This document shows, one piece after another, positions 26,323 through 34,070 of a stretch of DNA of 64,000 nt. Location: assembly GCF_004564075.1 (NCBI RefSeq), contig NZ_CP038256.1:2480001-2544000 (forward strand), written 5' to 3'. Made by a program: the position numbers and the translations under genes. The stretch comes from Microbacterium sediminis (GTDB taxonomy: Bacteria; Actinomycetota; Actinomycetes; Actinomycetales; Microbacteriaceae). The notes under the pieces are model-generated. The model did not search any database. It had not been told where the DNA came from and saw nothing but the letters and a program-made list of their open reading frames with translations. Every line of letters starts with the position of its first letter. Position 1 is the stretch's first letter.

Positions 26323-27585
26323 TCACGCCAGCGCCGCGAGCTTCCGCTCGAACACCGCCCGCTCGCGGGCGTTGCCGGTGAGCCGGGACGCGCGTTCGAG
26401 CTCCGCCCGCGCCTCCGCCGTGCGCCCGAGCCGGATGAGCAGCTCGGCGCGCACCCCCGGCAGCTGCGCGTAGCCGGCGAGCGCGCCCGACAGCCCGTCG
26501 ACGATCGTCAGCGCGGCCGCCGGGCCCTCGGCCATCGAGACCGCCACGGCGCGGTTGAGCTCCACGATCGGCGACGGCGCCACCCGGCCGAGCGCCTCGT
26601 ACAGCAGCACGATCCGCTCCCAGTCCGTGTCGTCGACGGAGGGCGCCACATCGTGGCACTCCGCGATCGCCGCCTGCAGCGCGTACGGACCGCGGCCCCG
26701 GCCGAGGGCATCGCAGCGCGCCAGGGCGTCGCGGCCGAGCCGGATGAGGCCGCGATCCCACCGGGTGCGGTCCTGATCGGCGAGCAGCACGGGCTCGCCC
26801 GCGGCATCGACCCGCGCCGGGAACCGCGCGGCCGTGAGCGCGAGCAGGGCGACGAGCCCGTGCGCCTCGGGCTCCCGCGGCGCAAGCCCGGCGAGCACGC
26901 GAGCCAGTCGCAGCGCCTCGCGGCCGAGGTCGGGGCGCATCCACTGCGGCCCGGCGCTGGCGGCGTGGCCCTCGTTGAAGATCAGGTAGAGCACGCTGAG
27001 CACCGCCGACAGCCGCGCGGGGTACGCGTCGGGCGCCGGGACCTCGAAGGGGATCGCCGCGGCGGCCAGCGTCTTCTTCGCGCGCACGATCCGCTGCTGG
27101 ATCGTCGACACCGGAACGAGGAACGCCCGCGCGATCTCCTCCGTCGTCAGACCGCCCACCACGCGCAGCGTGAGCGCGATGCTGGCCTCGCGCGAGAGCA
27201 CGGGGTGGCACGCGACGAAGATCAGCCGCAGCACGTCGTCCTCGATCGCCTGGGGGTCCCACTCCCCCGCGTCCGCGTCCTCGAGGTCGCGGGCGAGGGC
27301 CGCGAAGCGCTCGTCCTGCCGCGCCTGGCGCCGCCAGTGATCGATCGCCCGCCGCTTGCCGACCGCCACGAGCCACGCGCCGGGGTTGGCGGGGACCCCC
27401 GCCTCGGGCCACGACTGCAGCGCCTCGGCGAGGGCCTCCTGCGCGACGTCCTCGGCGAGCGCGAAGTCGCCCGTCACCCGGGTGAGGGTCGCCACGATGC
27501 GGGCGGCCTCGATGCGCCACACCGCCTCGACCGCCCGGCGTGCCGAATCGGGCGCGGGGGTCGAGGCGGTGCGCTCGCCGGTCAC
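26323..27585 (-). CDS. ECF sigma factor with C-terminal TPR-like extension (ECF42 type)
   Basis: A 420-residue RNA polymerase sigma factor. Region 2 (VEAVWRIEAARIVATLTRVTGDFALAEDVAQEALAEALQSWP, NPGAWLVAVGKRRAIDHWRR) and region 4 (ISREASIALTLRVVGGLTTEEIARAFLVPVSTIQQRIVRAKKTL-like) lie in the first ~190 residues. The remaining ~230 residues are helical repeats (LNRAVAVSMAEGPAAALTIVDGL), the extension of ECF groups that lack an anti-sigma factor. It overlaps the DGPF-type YCII gene by GTGA, the hallmark pairing of group ECF42, which links these sigma factors to DGPF proteins. GTG 27585 was chosen for that coupling. Confidence 0.88.
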   Translation of the reverse strand: MTGERTASTPAPDSARRAVEAVWRIEAARIVATLTRVTGDFALAEDVAQEALAEALQSWPEAGVPANPGAWLVAVGKRRAIDHWRRQARQDERFAALARDLEDADAGEWDPQAIEDDVLRLIFVACHPVLSREASIALTLRVVGGLTTEEIARAFLVPVSTIQQRIVRAKKTLAAAAIPFEVPAPDAYPARLSAVLSVLYLIFNEGHAASAGPQWMRPDLGREALRLARVLAGLAPREPEAHGLVALLALTAARFPARVDAAGEPVLLADQDRTRWDRGLIRLGRDALARCDALGRGRGPYALQAAIAECHDVAPSVDDTDWERIVLLYEALGRVAPSPIVELNRAVAVSMAEGPAAALTIVDGLSGALAGYAQLPGVRAELLIRLGRTAEARAELERASRLTGNARERAVFERKLAALA

Positions 27586-28007
27586 CGCTGCTCGCGCGCG
27601 GCCTGCTCCTCGCGCCAGCCCTCCTCCTTCTGGATCCACTCGTTGTCGGCCGGGAAGTCCTCGGGCCCGGTCACGCGGCGGATCTCGAGCTTGTTGCCGG
27701 GCGTGAGCGGCGCCCGCTTCGCCCACTCCGCGGCCTCCTCGATCGTCGGCACCTCGAGCGTCCAGAAGCCGTTGAACAGCTCCTTGGTCTCGCCGTAGGG
27801 GCCGTCGGTGACCACGGGCGGCGTCGCCGAGAAGTCCACGACGAGCCCGGGCTCGGGCGCGAGGCCCTCGCCGGCCACGAGCACGCCGGCCTTCATCATC
27901 GACTCGTTGTAGGCGCCCATGGCGGCGATGATCTCCTCGAACGGCTTCTCCTCGTACGAGGCGACGGCTTCGTCGGTGGCGCGCATGATGAGCATGAACT
28001 TGGACAT
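27582..28007 (-). CDS. YCII-related DGPF protein, partner of ECF42 sigma
   Basis: A 141-residue YCII-domain protein: MSKFMLIMRATDEAV, a central VVTDGPYGETKELFNGFWTLEV and EIRRVTGPEDF. The DGPY/F motif names the DGPF family, which is nearly always encoded next to ECF42 sigma factors and is part of their regulon. Function is unknown; the fold suggests small-molecule binding or a dehalogenase-like fold without confirmed activity. It is the first gene, with ribosome site AAGGAG 5-10 bases upstream of ATG 28007; the sigma gene is coupled behind it. Confidence 0.87.
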   Translation of the reverse strand: MSKFMLIMRATDEAVASYEEKPFEEIIAAMGAYNESMMKAGVLVAGEGLAPEPGLVVDFSATPPVVTDGPYGETKELFNGFWTLEVPTIEEAAEWAKRAPLTPGNKLEIRRVTGPEDFPADNEWIQKEEGWREEQAAREQR

Positions 28008-28198
28008 GACGGTTCTCCTTGGATCAGGGGTCCTGATCAGACCCTTTCACCCAGGCGTCGAACGGGGAACGCCGAGATCGACACGACGACGCGAAATCGC
28101 GCCACTCAATTTCTCGATCGGCTCCACCTAGTCCTCTCCGCGGCCGCCGGCGCGCGCGTAGCGTGAGATCGACATCCGGATCACAGGGAGGCGTCGCC

Positions 28199-28312
28199 AT
28201 GAAGGCCTGGCAGTTCACGAACACTCACGAGATCTCGTTCGACGAGATCCCCGCCGGCCTCGAGAGGCTGCGGCGCGGCGAGGTGATCGGCCGGCTCGTC
28301 GCGATCTTCTGA
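28199..28312 (+). pseudogene. Internally deleted zinc alcohol dehydrogenase remnant
   Basis: A 37-codon frame with a good ribosome site (CAGGGAGG, 7 bases upstream). The first 11 residues, MKAWQFTNTHE, are the typical start of zinc-dependent alcohol dehydrogenases (MKAWQFTxxxEPL). The rest, ISFDEIPAGLERLRRGEVIGRLVAIF with stop, is the typical end of the same family (INxALERLRxGxVxGRxV). The ~300 codons between, with all zinc and cofactor sites, are missing, but the two ends are joined in frame. I read this as a scar of an internal deletion; whether the 37-residue peptide is still made is open. Confidence 0.75.
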
Positions 28313-28357
28313 CCCACAACTGAATACCGATTCCCTTTCGGCAACACCTTTCGGCGT

Positions 28358-28406
28358 GATCGGCCGGGAGCGCGCGGACCCGCCGGGTCCCGCCTCCCGG
28401 CCGATC
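28358..28406 (+). terminator. Nested hairpin between the dehydrogenase remnant and cmtR
   Basis: GATCGGCCGGGAG pairs with CTCCCGGCCGATC, and inside it GGACCC-GCC-GGGTCC pairs again. A very stable two-step stem 45 bases after the remnant and about 30 bases before the cmtR promoter; likely insulates cmtR from upstream transcription. Confidence 0.65.
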
Positions 28407-28437
28407 GCCGTCTGGGGTCTGCGGACTGGTCAGTGGT

Positions 28438-28454
28438 CACTGTATAGTCAGCGT
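28438..28454 (+). promoter_or_regulatory. cmtR copy 1 promoter/operator, near-leaderless
   Basis: CACTGTATAGT at 28438-28448 contains the -10 box TATAGT, ending 7 bases before the GTG start, so transcription should begin at or right before the start codon. The same 11-mer stands at 36195 before the second cmtR. It is also the best candidate for the CmtR binding site, since a repressor there blocks the -10 region. Confidence 0.65.
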
Positions 28455-28802
28455 GTGCTGACCCTTGCCTCTCGCCTCGACGTGCTCCATCGCCTCGGGC
28501 GGGCGATGGCGGATCACTCCCGGTCGCGCATCCTGCTCGCCCTGCTGGAGGCGCCCGGCTACCCCGCGCAGCTCGCGCACGATCTCGGCCTCACCCGCAC
28601 GAACGTCTCGAACCACCTCGCGTGCCTGCGCGGATGCGGCCTCGTCGTCGCCGTGCCCGAGGGGCGGCGCACACGCTACGAGATCGCCGACCCGCACCTC
28701 GCGGCCGGCATCCGCACGCTCATGGACGCGATGATCGCGGTGGACGAGTGCGCCCCCTGCCTCGACGCGGACTGCGCCTGCTGCGCCGTGGAGGCACCGT
28801 GA
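28455..28802 (+). CDS. cmtR: CmtR-type Cd/Pb-sensing ArsR-family repressor, copy 1
   Basis: A 115-residue winged-helix repressor. It aligns over its whole length with Mycobacterium tuberculosis CmtR (LTxxxRxxxLxRLGRAMAD, NVSNHLACLRGCGLVVA, RYEIADPHLA) and has Cys at 57, 61 and 102, the three residues that bind Cd(II)/Pb(II) there. The C-terminus adds further Cys (DADCACC). GTG at 28455 is the start matching copy 2. Its stop overlaps the start of a cation-efflux protein gene, so it should control that gene: metal binding releases the operator and turns on export. Confidence 0.9.
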   Translation: MLTLASRLDVLHRLGRAMADHSRSRILLALLEAPGYPAQLAHDLGLTRTNVSNHLACLRGCGLVVAVPEGRRTRYEIADPHLAAGIRTLMDAMIAVDECAPCLDADCACCAVEAP

Positions 28803-29464
28803 GCGCCGCGGCGATGCCGGAGCGCGTCCTCGTGCTGCGGCGGCGGATCCGCTGGATCGTCGCGATCACGATCGCGTGGAACGTCATCGAGGGGATCGTC
28901 GCGCTCCTGGCCGGGGGTGCCGCCTCGTCCGCGGCGCTGATCGGCTTCGGCCTGGACTCCTTCGTCGAGGTGCTCTCGGCGGCCGCGGTGGCCTGGCAGT
29001 TCGCGGCGCCCGACCCCGAGGGGCGCGAGCGGACCGCGCTGCGCGTCATCGCGATCGCCTTCTTCGCGCTCGCGGCGTACGTCACCATCGATGCGATCCT
29101 CGCCCTCACCGGCGCACGCGAGCCCGAGCACAGCCCCGTGGGCATCGCCCTCGCCGCGCTGAGCCTGGTCGTCATGCCGATCCTCAGCGCGATCGAGCGG
29201 CGCACGGGCCGCGAGCTCGGCTCGGCGTCCGCCGTCGCGGACTCGAAGCAGACGCTGATGTGCGCCTACCTGTCGGGTGCCGTCCTCCTCGGCCTCGTCG
29301 CCAACGCCGCTCTCGGGTGGGCGTGGGCAGACGCGATCGCGGCCCTGGTGATCGCCGTCTTCGCCGTGCGCGAGGGCGTCGAGGCGTGGCGCGGCGATGC
29401 CTGCACCACCCCCGTCGCCGCCCTCACCGGCGAGCTCGCCGATCACGACGCGCACCACGCCTGA
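28799..29464 (+). CDS. Cation diffusion facilitator-like transporter
   Basis: A 221-residue membrane protein with about six spans. SAALIGFGLDSFVEVLSA and the second repeat ASAVADSKQTLMCAYLSGAVLLGLVANAALGWAWADAIAALVIAVFA match CDF transporters, including the HxxxD/DxxxD-like metal-site Asp residues (GFGLDS, ADSKQT, WADAI). The usual C-terminal cytoplasmic dimer domain is missing; only EAWRGDACTTP follows, as in a known short actinobacterial CDF group. It starts at a GTG within the cmtR stop, so it is the metal exporter of that pair. Cd, Zn or Pb are likely cargo by context. Confidence 0.82.
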   Translation: MSAAAMPERVLVLRRRIRWIVAITIAWNVIEGIVALLAGGAASSAALIGFGLDSFVEVLSAAAVAWQFAAPDPEGRERTALRVIAIAFFALAAYVTIDAILALTGAREPEHSPVGIALAALSLVVMPILSAIERRTGRELGSASAVADSKQTLMCAYLSGAVLLGLVANAALGWAWADAIAALVIAVFAVREGVEAWRGDACTTPVAALTGELADHDAHHA

Positions 29465-29539
29465 CGCCCGCCGCCTGTCAAGCCCCGTGACCGGCCGAGG
29501 CGCGCGGGACGATCCTGATCCTGGATCGAAGGAGGAATC

Positions 29540-29677
29540 ATGAGCGATCAGAACATCTTCCGCGACAAGCCGAGCCAGGCCGAGGGCGAGGACCCGGACC
29601 GTCTCGACGAGGGCTTCGTCGAGGAGGCCGGCGGCCACCCGTCGCAGGCCGAGGGCGAGGACGAGGACGACCTCTGA
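29540..29677 (+). CDS. 45-residue acidic protein with two PSQAEGED motifs
   Basis: A very acidic small protein with a strong ribosome site (GAAGGAGG, 4-11 bases before ATG). It holds PSQAEGED at residues ~12-19 and again ~34-41, the second as HPSQAEGEDEDDL at the end. The same HPSQAEGED ending occurs in the unrelated-looking 35-residue peptide at 43613-43720. No fold can be predicted; it looks disordered. It stands alone 75 bases behind the CDF gene, followed by a 170-bp gap with a decayed repeat-like GC-rich stretch. Function unknown. Confidence 0.65.
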   Translation: MSDQNIFRDKPSQAEGEDPDRLDEGFVEEAGGHPSQAEGEDEDDL

Positions 29678-29845
29678 CCCGCGCGTGACGCCTGAGCGCG
29701 CCCGCGCGCACTCGGGCGGACGCGCGGCGCACAACCCCGGAGATCCACGCTCCGGCGGCCGAATCCGGGCACACCCCTCCGCCCAGACGCGGATCACCTC
29801 CGCAGCGCGGAAAAGGTCCTCCGCAACGCGCGGGGAAGGCCCCGG

Positions 29846-30610
29846 TTAACCCCGGCGCGCGGGCGTGAGCCACACGGCGAGCGCGGCGCCCAGGGCGGCA
29901 CCGACGAGCTGGGCGGCGATGAAGGGCAGCACCGAGGCGGGCGCGATGCCGGCGAAGGTGTCGCTGAAGGCGCGGCCGATCGTGATCGCCGGGTTGGCGA
30001 AGCTCGTCGACGCGGTGAACCAGTAGGCCGCACCGATGTACGCGCCCACCGCCGGGGCGGCGAGCGCGCCGCGGCCCGAGCGGACGAGCAGCAGGATGAC
30101 GAGCAGCAGCCCGGCGGTCGCGACCACCTCGGCAAGCAGGTTCGGGCCGGTCGCCCGGCCGGTGGTGGACCACGACACCGGGGCCGCGCCGAACATCGCG
30201 TTCGCGAGGATCGCGCCGCCGATACAGCCGATCACCTGCGCGGCGATGTACGGGACGACGTGACGCCAGGACCGGCCGAGCGCGGCGTCGGCCAGCGTGA
30301 CGGCGGGGTTGAAGTGCGCCCCGGAGATCGGACCGAGGATCGCGATCAGCACCGCAAGCCCCAGCGCAGTGGCGAAGGCGTTCTCGAGCAGCTGGAGGCC
30401 GACGTCGGCGGACAGCCGCTGCGCCATGATCCCGGAGCCCACCACGATCGCCGCGAGCAGCGCGGAGCCCAGGAACTCCGCCACCCACCGGCGCGCGACC
30501 CCCGGGCCCGAGACGAGGGCATCGCCCCCGCCCTCGTGCGATTCCACGGGAAGCGCCCTGCCCCCTGGCGATGCCCCTGCGCTCGGCAGCGATCGGGAAC
30601 CGCCGCTCAC
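29846..30610 (-). CDS. aqpS: Aquaglyceroporin-like channel of the ars operon
   Basis: A 254-residue MIP-family channel with six spans and both signature loops: HFNPAVTL (first NPA) and FANPAITIGRAFSD (second NPA). The start GTG at 30610 overlaps the stop of arsR (GTGA), giving an N-terminal tail of ~40 residues; GTG 30547 is an alternative start with a shorter tail. In Sinorhizobium meliloti a similar aqpS replaces the arsenite pump in the ars operon: arsenate is reduced by ArsC and arsenite flows out down its gradient. Place and coupling to arsR support the same role here. Substrate range is inferred. Confidence 0.85.
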   Translation of the reverse strand: MSGGSRSLPSAGASPGGRALPVESHEGGGDALVSGPGVARRWVAEFLGSALLAAIVVGSGIMAQRLSADVGLQLLENAFATALGLAVLIAILGPISGAHFNPAVTLADAALGRSWRHVVPYIAAQVIGCIGGAILANAMFGAAPVSWSTTGRATGPNLLAEVVATAGLLLVILLLVRSGRGALAAPAVGAYIGAAYWFTASTSFANPAITIGRAFSDTFAGIAPASVLPFIAAQLVGAALGAALAVWLTPARRG

Positions 30611-30954
30611 GGCGTGAGCACCAGGGCGACGCGCTCGAGCGCGCCCGGCACGAGCGCGAAGTACGCCCAGGTGCCGCGCTTGCTGCGGGTGAGGAAGCCG
30701 GCGTCGGTGAGGATCTTCAGGTGGTGCGACACGGTCGGCTGGCTGAGGCCCACCGGCTCCGTCAGGTCGCACACGCACGCCTCCTGCCCCTCGCTCGCGG
30801 CGACGATCGACAGCAGCCGCAGGCGCGTGGGATCGGCGAGCGCCTTGATCGTGTGGGCGAGGTCGACGGCGTCGTCGGCCGAGATCGGCTCGCGCACGAG
30901 CGGCGCGCAGCACGCGGCACCCGGCGCATCGAGCAGAGGAAGAACCGTGGTCAT
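30607..30954 (-). CDS. arsR: ArsR arsenite-responsive repressor
   Basis: A 115-residue ArsR/SmtB winged-helix protein: HTIKALADPTRLRLLSIV, then ACVCDLTEPVGLSQPTVSHHLKILTDAGFL. Cys60 and Cys62 sit in the classical ArsR CVCDL position, and Cys15-Cys16 in the N-terminal tail are placed as the As(III) ligands described for Corynebacterium glutamicum ArsR. ATG 30954 was chosen since earlier in-frame starts run through the operator. It leads aqpS and is divergent from the flavoprotein operon; two ATCGA-N6-TCGAT palindromes in the shared promoter are its probable operators. Confidence 0.92.
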   Translation of the reverse strand: MTTVLPLLDAPGAACCAPLVREPISADDAVDLAHTIKALADPTRLRLLSIVAASEGQEACVCDLTEPVGLSQPTVSHHLKILTDAGFLTRSKRGTWAYFALVPGALERVALVLTP

Positions 30955-30956
30955 AC

Positions 30957-30972
30957 ATCGACAATAATCGAT
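30957..30972. promoter_or_regulatory. ArsR operator 1, ATCGA-N6-TCGAT
   Basis: ATCGA-CAATAA-TCGAT, three bases upstream of the arsR start codon. Same layout as the site at 31010. Binding here would block arsR-aqpS initiation. Confidence 0.7.
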
Positions 30973-31009
30973 ATTGACAAACTTCGATAGATGGCGACAG
31001 GATCGGTCC

Positions 31010-31025
31010 ATCGACATCCTTCGAT
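31010..31025. promoter_or_regulatory. ArsR operator 2, ATCGA-N6-TCGAT
   Basis: ATCGA-CATCCT-TCGAT, extended by TCC/GGA to 8-base arms, 18 bases upstream of the flavoprotein ATG. Centre-to-centre distance to operator 1 is 53 bases, about five helix turns. Confidence 0.7.
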
Positions 31026-31042
31026 GGAACCAGGAACGGACC

Positions 31043-32344
31043 ATGACTCTCCTCGACATCACTCCCCGCACCGCCCCGAGCGGCCGCCTCGACGGGCTGC
31101 CCGTCGCCATCGTCGGCGCCGGGCCCGTGGGCCTCGCCGCCGCGGCGCATCTGGTGGAGCGCGGGATCGACTTCGTGATCTACGAGCGGGGCGAGTCGAT
31201 CGCCGACGCGGTCCGATCGTGGGGGCACACCAGGCTCTTCTCGCCCTGGGAGCACCTGATCGACGACGTCGCCGCGCGCCTGCTCGCGCAGACCGACTGG
31301 CAGGCTCCCGCCGCCGGGGTGGCGCCCTCGGGCGCGGAGCTCGTGCGCGACTACCTCGCGCCCCTCGCCGCACACCCGGCGATGGCGCCGCACATCGTGC
31401 TGGGCACGCGCGTGACGGCGATCACCCGCGAGGGCATGGACCGCACGCGCACCGCGGGCCGCTCGCAGGCGCCGTTCCTCGCCCGCACGTCGGGCCCCGA
31501 CGGCGTCTCCGAGCACGCGGCGCGCGCGGTGATCGACGCCTCCGGCACCTGGGCGAATCCCGGCCGCCTCGGCTCGCACGGGCTCGACCCCCTCGGGTTC
31601 GAGGCCGTCGCCGACCGCGTGACGCCGGCCCTGCCCGACGTGCTCGGCGCCGACCGCGCGCGGTTCGCGGGGCGCCACACCACCGTCGTCGGCGCGGGGC
31701 ACTCCGCCGCCAACACGCTCATCGCCCTCGCCACCCTCGCCCAGCTCGAGCCGGGAACGCGCGCGACCTGGCTGATCCGCAACGCGAAGGCCGCGCGGGT
31801 GAGCACGGCCGAGGACGAGCTCGAGGGCCGCGGCAAGCTCGGCTCGCGGCTGGAGGCGCTCATCGCGAGCGGGCGGATCGCGGTGGTCGACTCGTTCGAG
31901 ATCGCCCGCCTCGAGCCCGCCGGCGACGGGGTGCGGATCCATGGGCGCCGCGGCGACGGCATGCAGACGCACGAGACCGACCTGATCGTCAACGCCACCG
32001 GCTTCCGCCCCGACCTCGACATGCTGCGCGAACTGCGGCTCGGCCTCGACGAGATCGTCGAGGCGCCGCGACGACTGGCGCCCCTGATCGATCCGAACCT
32101 CCACTCGTGCGGCACGGTGGAGCCGCACGGCTACCGCGAGCTCGCCCACCCCGAGTCGGGCTTCTTCATCGTCGGAATGAAGAGCTACGGACGCGCGCCG
32201 ACCTTCCTGCTCAAGACCGGCTATGAGCAGGTGCGCTCGGTCGTGGCCTGGCTCGCGGGCGATGCCGAGGCGGCGGGCCGCGTGGAGCTCGTGCTGCCGG
32301 CGACCGGCGTGTGCAGCACCGACGCGGGCGGGTGCTGCGCGTGA
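31043..32344 (+). CDS. FAD-dependent oxidoreductase of the ars operon (ArsO-like)
   Basis: A 433-residue flavoprotein. VAIVGAGPVGLAAAAHLVERG (residues ~22-42) is the FAD-binding GxGxxG, VVGAGHSAANTL (~215) the NAD(P)H site, and LIVNATGFRPDLDMLREL the ATG motif of flavin monooxygenase-like enzymes. Such proteins occur in many actinobacterial and proteobacterial ars operons as ArsO, whose exact reaction is unsettled. It is the first gene rightward from the arsR operators and is coupled by GTGA to the GNAT gene behind it. The C-terminus ends in CSTDAGGCC, a Cys-rich tail that could bind arsenite. Confidence 0.85.
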   Translation: MTLLDITPRTAPSGRLDGLPVAIVGAGPVGLAAAAHLVERGIDFVIYERGESIADAVRSWGHTRLFSPWEHLIDDVAARLLAQTDWQAPAAGVAPSGAELVRDYLAPLAAHPAMAPHIVLGTRVTAITREGMDRTRTAGRSQAPFLARTSGPDGVSEHAARAVIDASGTWANPGRLGSHGLDPLGFEAVADRVTPALPDVLGADRARFAGRHTTVVGAGHSAANTLIALATLAQLEPGTRATWLIRNAKAARVSTAEDELEGRGKLGSRLEALIASGRIAVVDSFEIARLEPAGDGVRIHGRRGDGMQTHETDLIVNATGFRPDLDMLRELRLGLDEIVEAPRRLAPLIDPNLHSCGTVEPHGYRELAHPESGFFIVGMKSYGRAPTFLLKTGYEQVRSVVAWLAGDAEAAGRVELVLPATGVCSTDAGGCCA

Positions 32345-32844
32345 CGGGCGGCGTCGCGATCCGGTCGATGACGCCGGAGGACTGGCCGGAGGTGGAGCTG
32401 ATCTACCGCGCCGGAATCGACACCGGCAACGCCACCTTCGAGACCGAAGCCCCCGCGTGGGACCGCTTCGACGCCACCCGCCTGCCCCATCCGCGACTGG
32501 TCGCCGAGGTCGACGGCGCGGTCGCGGGCTGGGTGGCGGCCTCCCCGGTGTCGGCGCGCCCGGTCTACCGCGGCGTCGTGGAGCACTCGATCTACATCGA
32601 TCCCGCCGCCCAGGGGCGCGGCGTCGGACGGGCGCTCCTCGAGGCCTTCATCGCGCAGGCCGAGGCGGCCGGGATCTGGACGATCCAGTCGTCGATCTTC
32701 CCCGAGAACGAGGCGAGCCTGCGGCTGCATCGGGCCGCCGGGTTCCGCGAGGTGGGCCGCCGCGAGCGCATCGCCCAGGCCACCGCCGGCCCGTACGCCG
32801 GCCAGTGGCGCGACACCATCCTCATCGAGCGCCGCTCCGCATGA
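32341..32844 (+). CDS. GNAT acetyltransferase, phosphinothricin/arsinothricin type (ArsN-like)
   Basis: A 167-residue N-acetyltransferase resembling phosphinothricin acetyltransferases: IRSMTPEDWPEVELIYRAGIDTGNATFETEAP at the start, RPVYRGVVEHSIYIDPAAQGRGVGRALLEAF as acetyl-CoA site (QGRGVGRA), and NEASLRLHRAAGFREVG. ArsN1 proteins of this type acetylate arsinothricin, the arsenic analogue of phosphinothricin, and are found in ars operons. The place between the flavoprotein and the efflux gene, with overlaps on both sides, supports ArsN; methionine sulfoximine or phosphinothricin acetylation are alternatives. Confidence 0.8.
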   Translation: MTGGVAIRSMTPEDWPEVELIYRAGIDTGNATFETEAPAWDRFDATRLPHPRLVAEVDGAVAGWVAASPVSARPVYRGVVEHSIYIDPAAQGRGVGRALLEAFIAQAEAAGIWTIQSSIFPENEASLRLHRAAGFREVGRRERIAQATAGPYAGQWRDTILIERRSA

Positions 32845-34058
32845 CGGACGCGCCGGCGATCGAGGCGCCCGCCGCCCATCCGCATCGCCGCCGCGGACTC
32901 GTGGCGCTGTGCCTCACGCAGATCGTGATGTGGGGCGTCCTCTACTACTCGCTGCCGGTGGCGACCGCCGAGATCACGGCCGACACCGGCTGGCCCGACT
33001 CGCTCGTGATGGGCACGCTCAGCGCGGCGATGCTCGTGCAGGCCGCGGCGGCCATCCCCGCCGGGCACGCGATCGCGCGATTCGGGCCGCGCACGGTGAT
33101 GACCGGGGCGACGATCGTGGCGGCCGGCGCGCTCCTGCTCAGCGCGTCGGCCGCCCATCCGGCCGCGTTCGTCGGCGGGTGGCTGATCGCCGGTGCGGCG
33201 ATGGCGGGCACGCTGTACCAGGCCGCGTTCACGGCGATCACGGAGTGGTTCGCGCCGCGCGCGATCGGTGCGCTCACGGTGGTGACGCTCGCGGGAGGCC
33301 TGGCCAGCACGGTGTTCGCACCCGTGGTGAGCGCGCTGCTCGACGCGACGGACTGGCGCACGGCCTACCTCGCGCTCCCCGCCATCATCGCCGCCGTCGC
33401 CCTGCCGCTGCACGCGACGCTGCCCGCCCGACCACGCCGCGCCCACGCTCGCGCCCGCGGCGAGCGCGCCCCGGCGGCCGAGACGGCCCGCATCGCGCGG
33501 TCGCCGCTGTTCCTGGCGCTGGCCGCCGCGATCTCGCTCTCGACCCTCGGCGTCTCCGCCGCGCACCTCAACATCATCGCGTTCCTGCAGGAGCACGGCT
33601 TCGACCACGCGGTGGGCGCGCTCGCGCTCGGGCTGGTCGGACTGGGGCAGGTGCTCGGCCGCCTGGGCTACCCGCGGCTGTCGGCCGCCGTGCCCGTGCT
33701 GCCGCGGGCGATCCTCTCGATCGCGGCGTCGGCGATCGCCCTCGCGCTGCTCGTGGCGCTGCCGATCTCGGTGGCGCTCGTGATGACCTTCGCGCTGCTG
33801 CTCGGCGCGGCTCGCGGGCTGACGACCCTCATCCACGCCAGCGGCCTGTCGGAGCTCTGGGACGCGCGGCACTACGCCGTGCTCGCCGGCCACCTGTCCC
33901 TGCCGGTCACCGCCGCCGGGGCGATCGCGCCGTGGGCCGGCGCGTTCCTCGCCGAGACGACGGGCGGCTACGGCCCGGCGTTCGTCATCCTCACGGCCGT
34001 CACGGCGCTGTCCGCCGTGGCGCTGCTCTTCGCCCTCCGCGGCTCCCGCCACGCATAG
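32841..34058 (+). CDS. MFS efflux transporter in the ars operon (ArsK-like candidate)
   Basis: A 405-residue 12-span major facilitator. The MFS loop AIARFGPRTVMTGATIVAAGALLL (loop 2-3 pattern) and a long middle loop rich in Arg (ARPRRAHARARGERAP) are visible. Its position between arsN-like and the ArsR-ArsC fusion gene, coupled by ATGA, suggests export of an arsenical, as known for MFS ArsK and ArsJ; ArsJ seems less likely since no gapdh gene adjoins. Its stop codon is inside the operator of the next transcription unit. Substrate is inferred only. Confidence 0.75.
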   Translation: MTDAPAIEAPAAHPHRRRGLVALCLTQIVMWGVLYYSLPVATAEITADTGWPDSLVMGTLSAAMLVQAAAAIPAGHAIARFGPRTVMTGATIVAAGALLLSASAAHPAAFVGGWLIAGAAMAGTLYQAAFTAITEWFAPRAIGALTVVTLAGGLASTVFAPVVSALLDATDWRTAYLALPAIIAAVALPLHATLPARPRRAHARARGERAPAAETARIARSPLFLALAAAISLSTLGVSAAHLNIIAFLQEHGFDHAVGALALGLVGLGQVLGRLGYPRLSAAVPVLPRAILSIAASAIALALLVALPISVALVMTFALLLGAARGLTTLIHASGLSELWDARHYAVLAGHLSLPVTAAGAIAPWAGAFLAETTGGYGPAFVILTAVTALSAVALLFALRGSRHA

Positions 34059-34070
34059 ACTCGGGTCTAT
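34055..34070. promoter_or_regulatory. Operator of the ArsR-ArsC fusion, ATAGAC-N4-GTCTAT
   Basis: ATAGAC-TCGG-GTCTAT overlaps both the stop codon of the MFS gene and the ATG of the fusion gene. The matching site ATAGAT-CGCG-GTCTAT is at 34969. Confidence 0.7.

Noticed and set aside
22921..29500. TGTCAAGC followed by ACCGGCCG upstream of 23019 and 29540 as a shared promoter class
   Set aside because: Only two instances with different spacing and no clear -10; could be chance in GC-rich sequence.
29540..29677. Pup (prokaryotic ubiquitin-like protein)
   Set aside because: Size and acidity fit, but the C-terminus is EDEDDL, not GGE/GGQ, and no proteasome genes are near.
29697..29830. A further copy of the 10.8-kb repeat
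   Set aside because: Shares composition and a few words (GGAGATCC, CTCCGGCGGCC) but cannot be aligned by eye as a unit; kept only as a possible relative.
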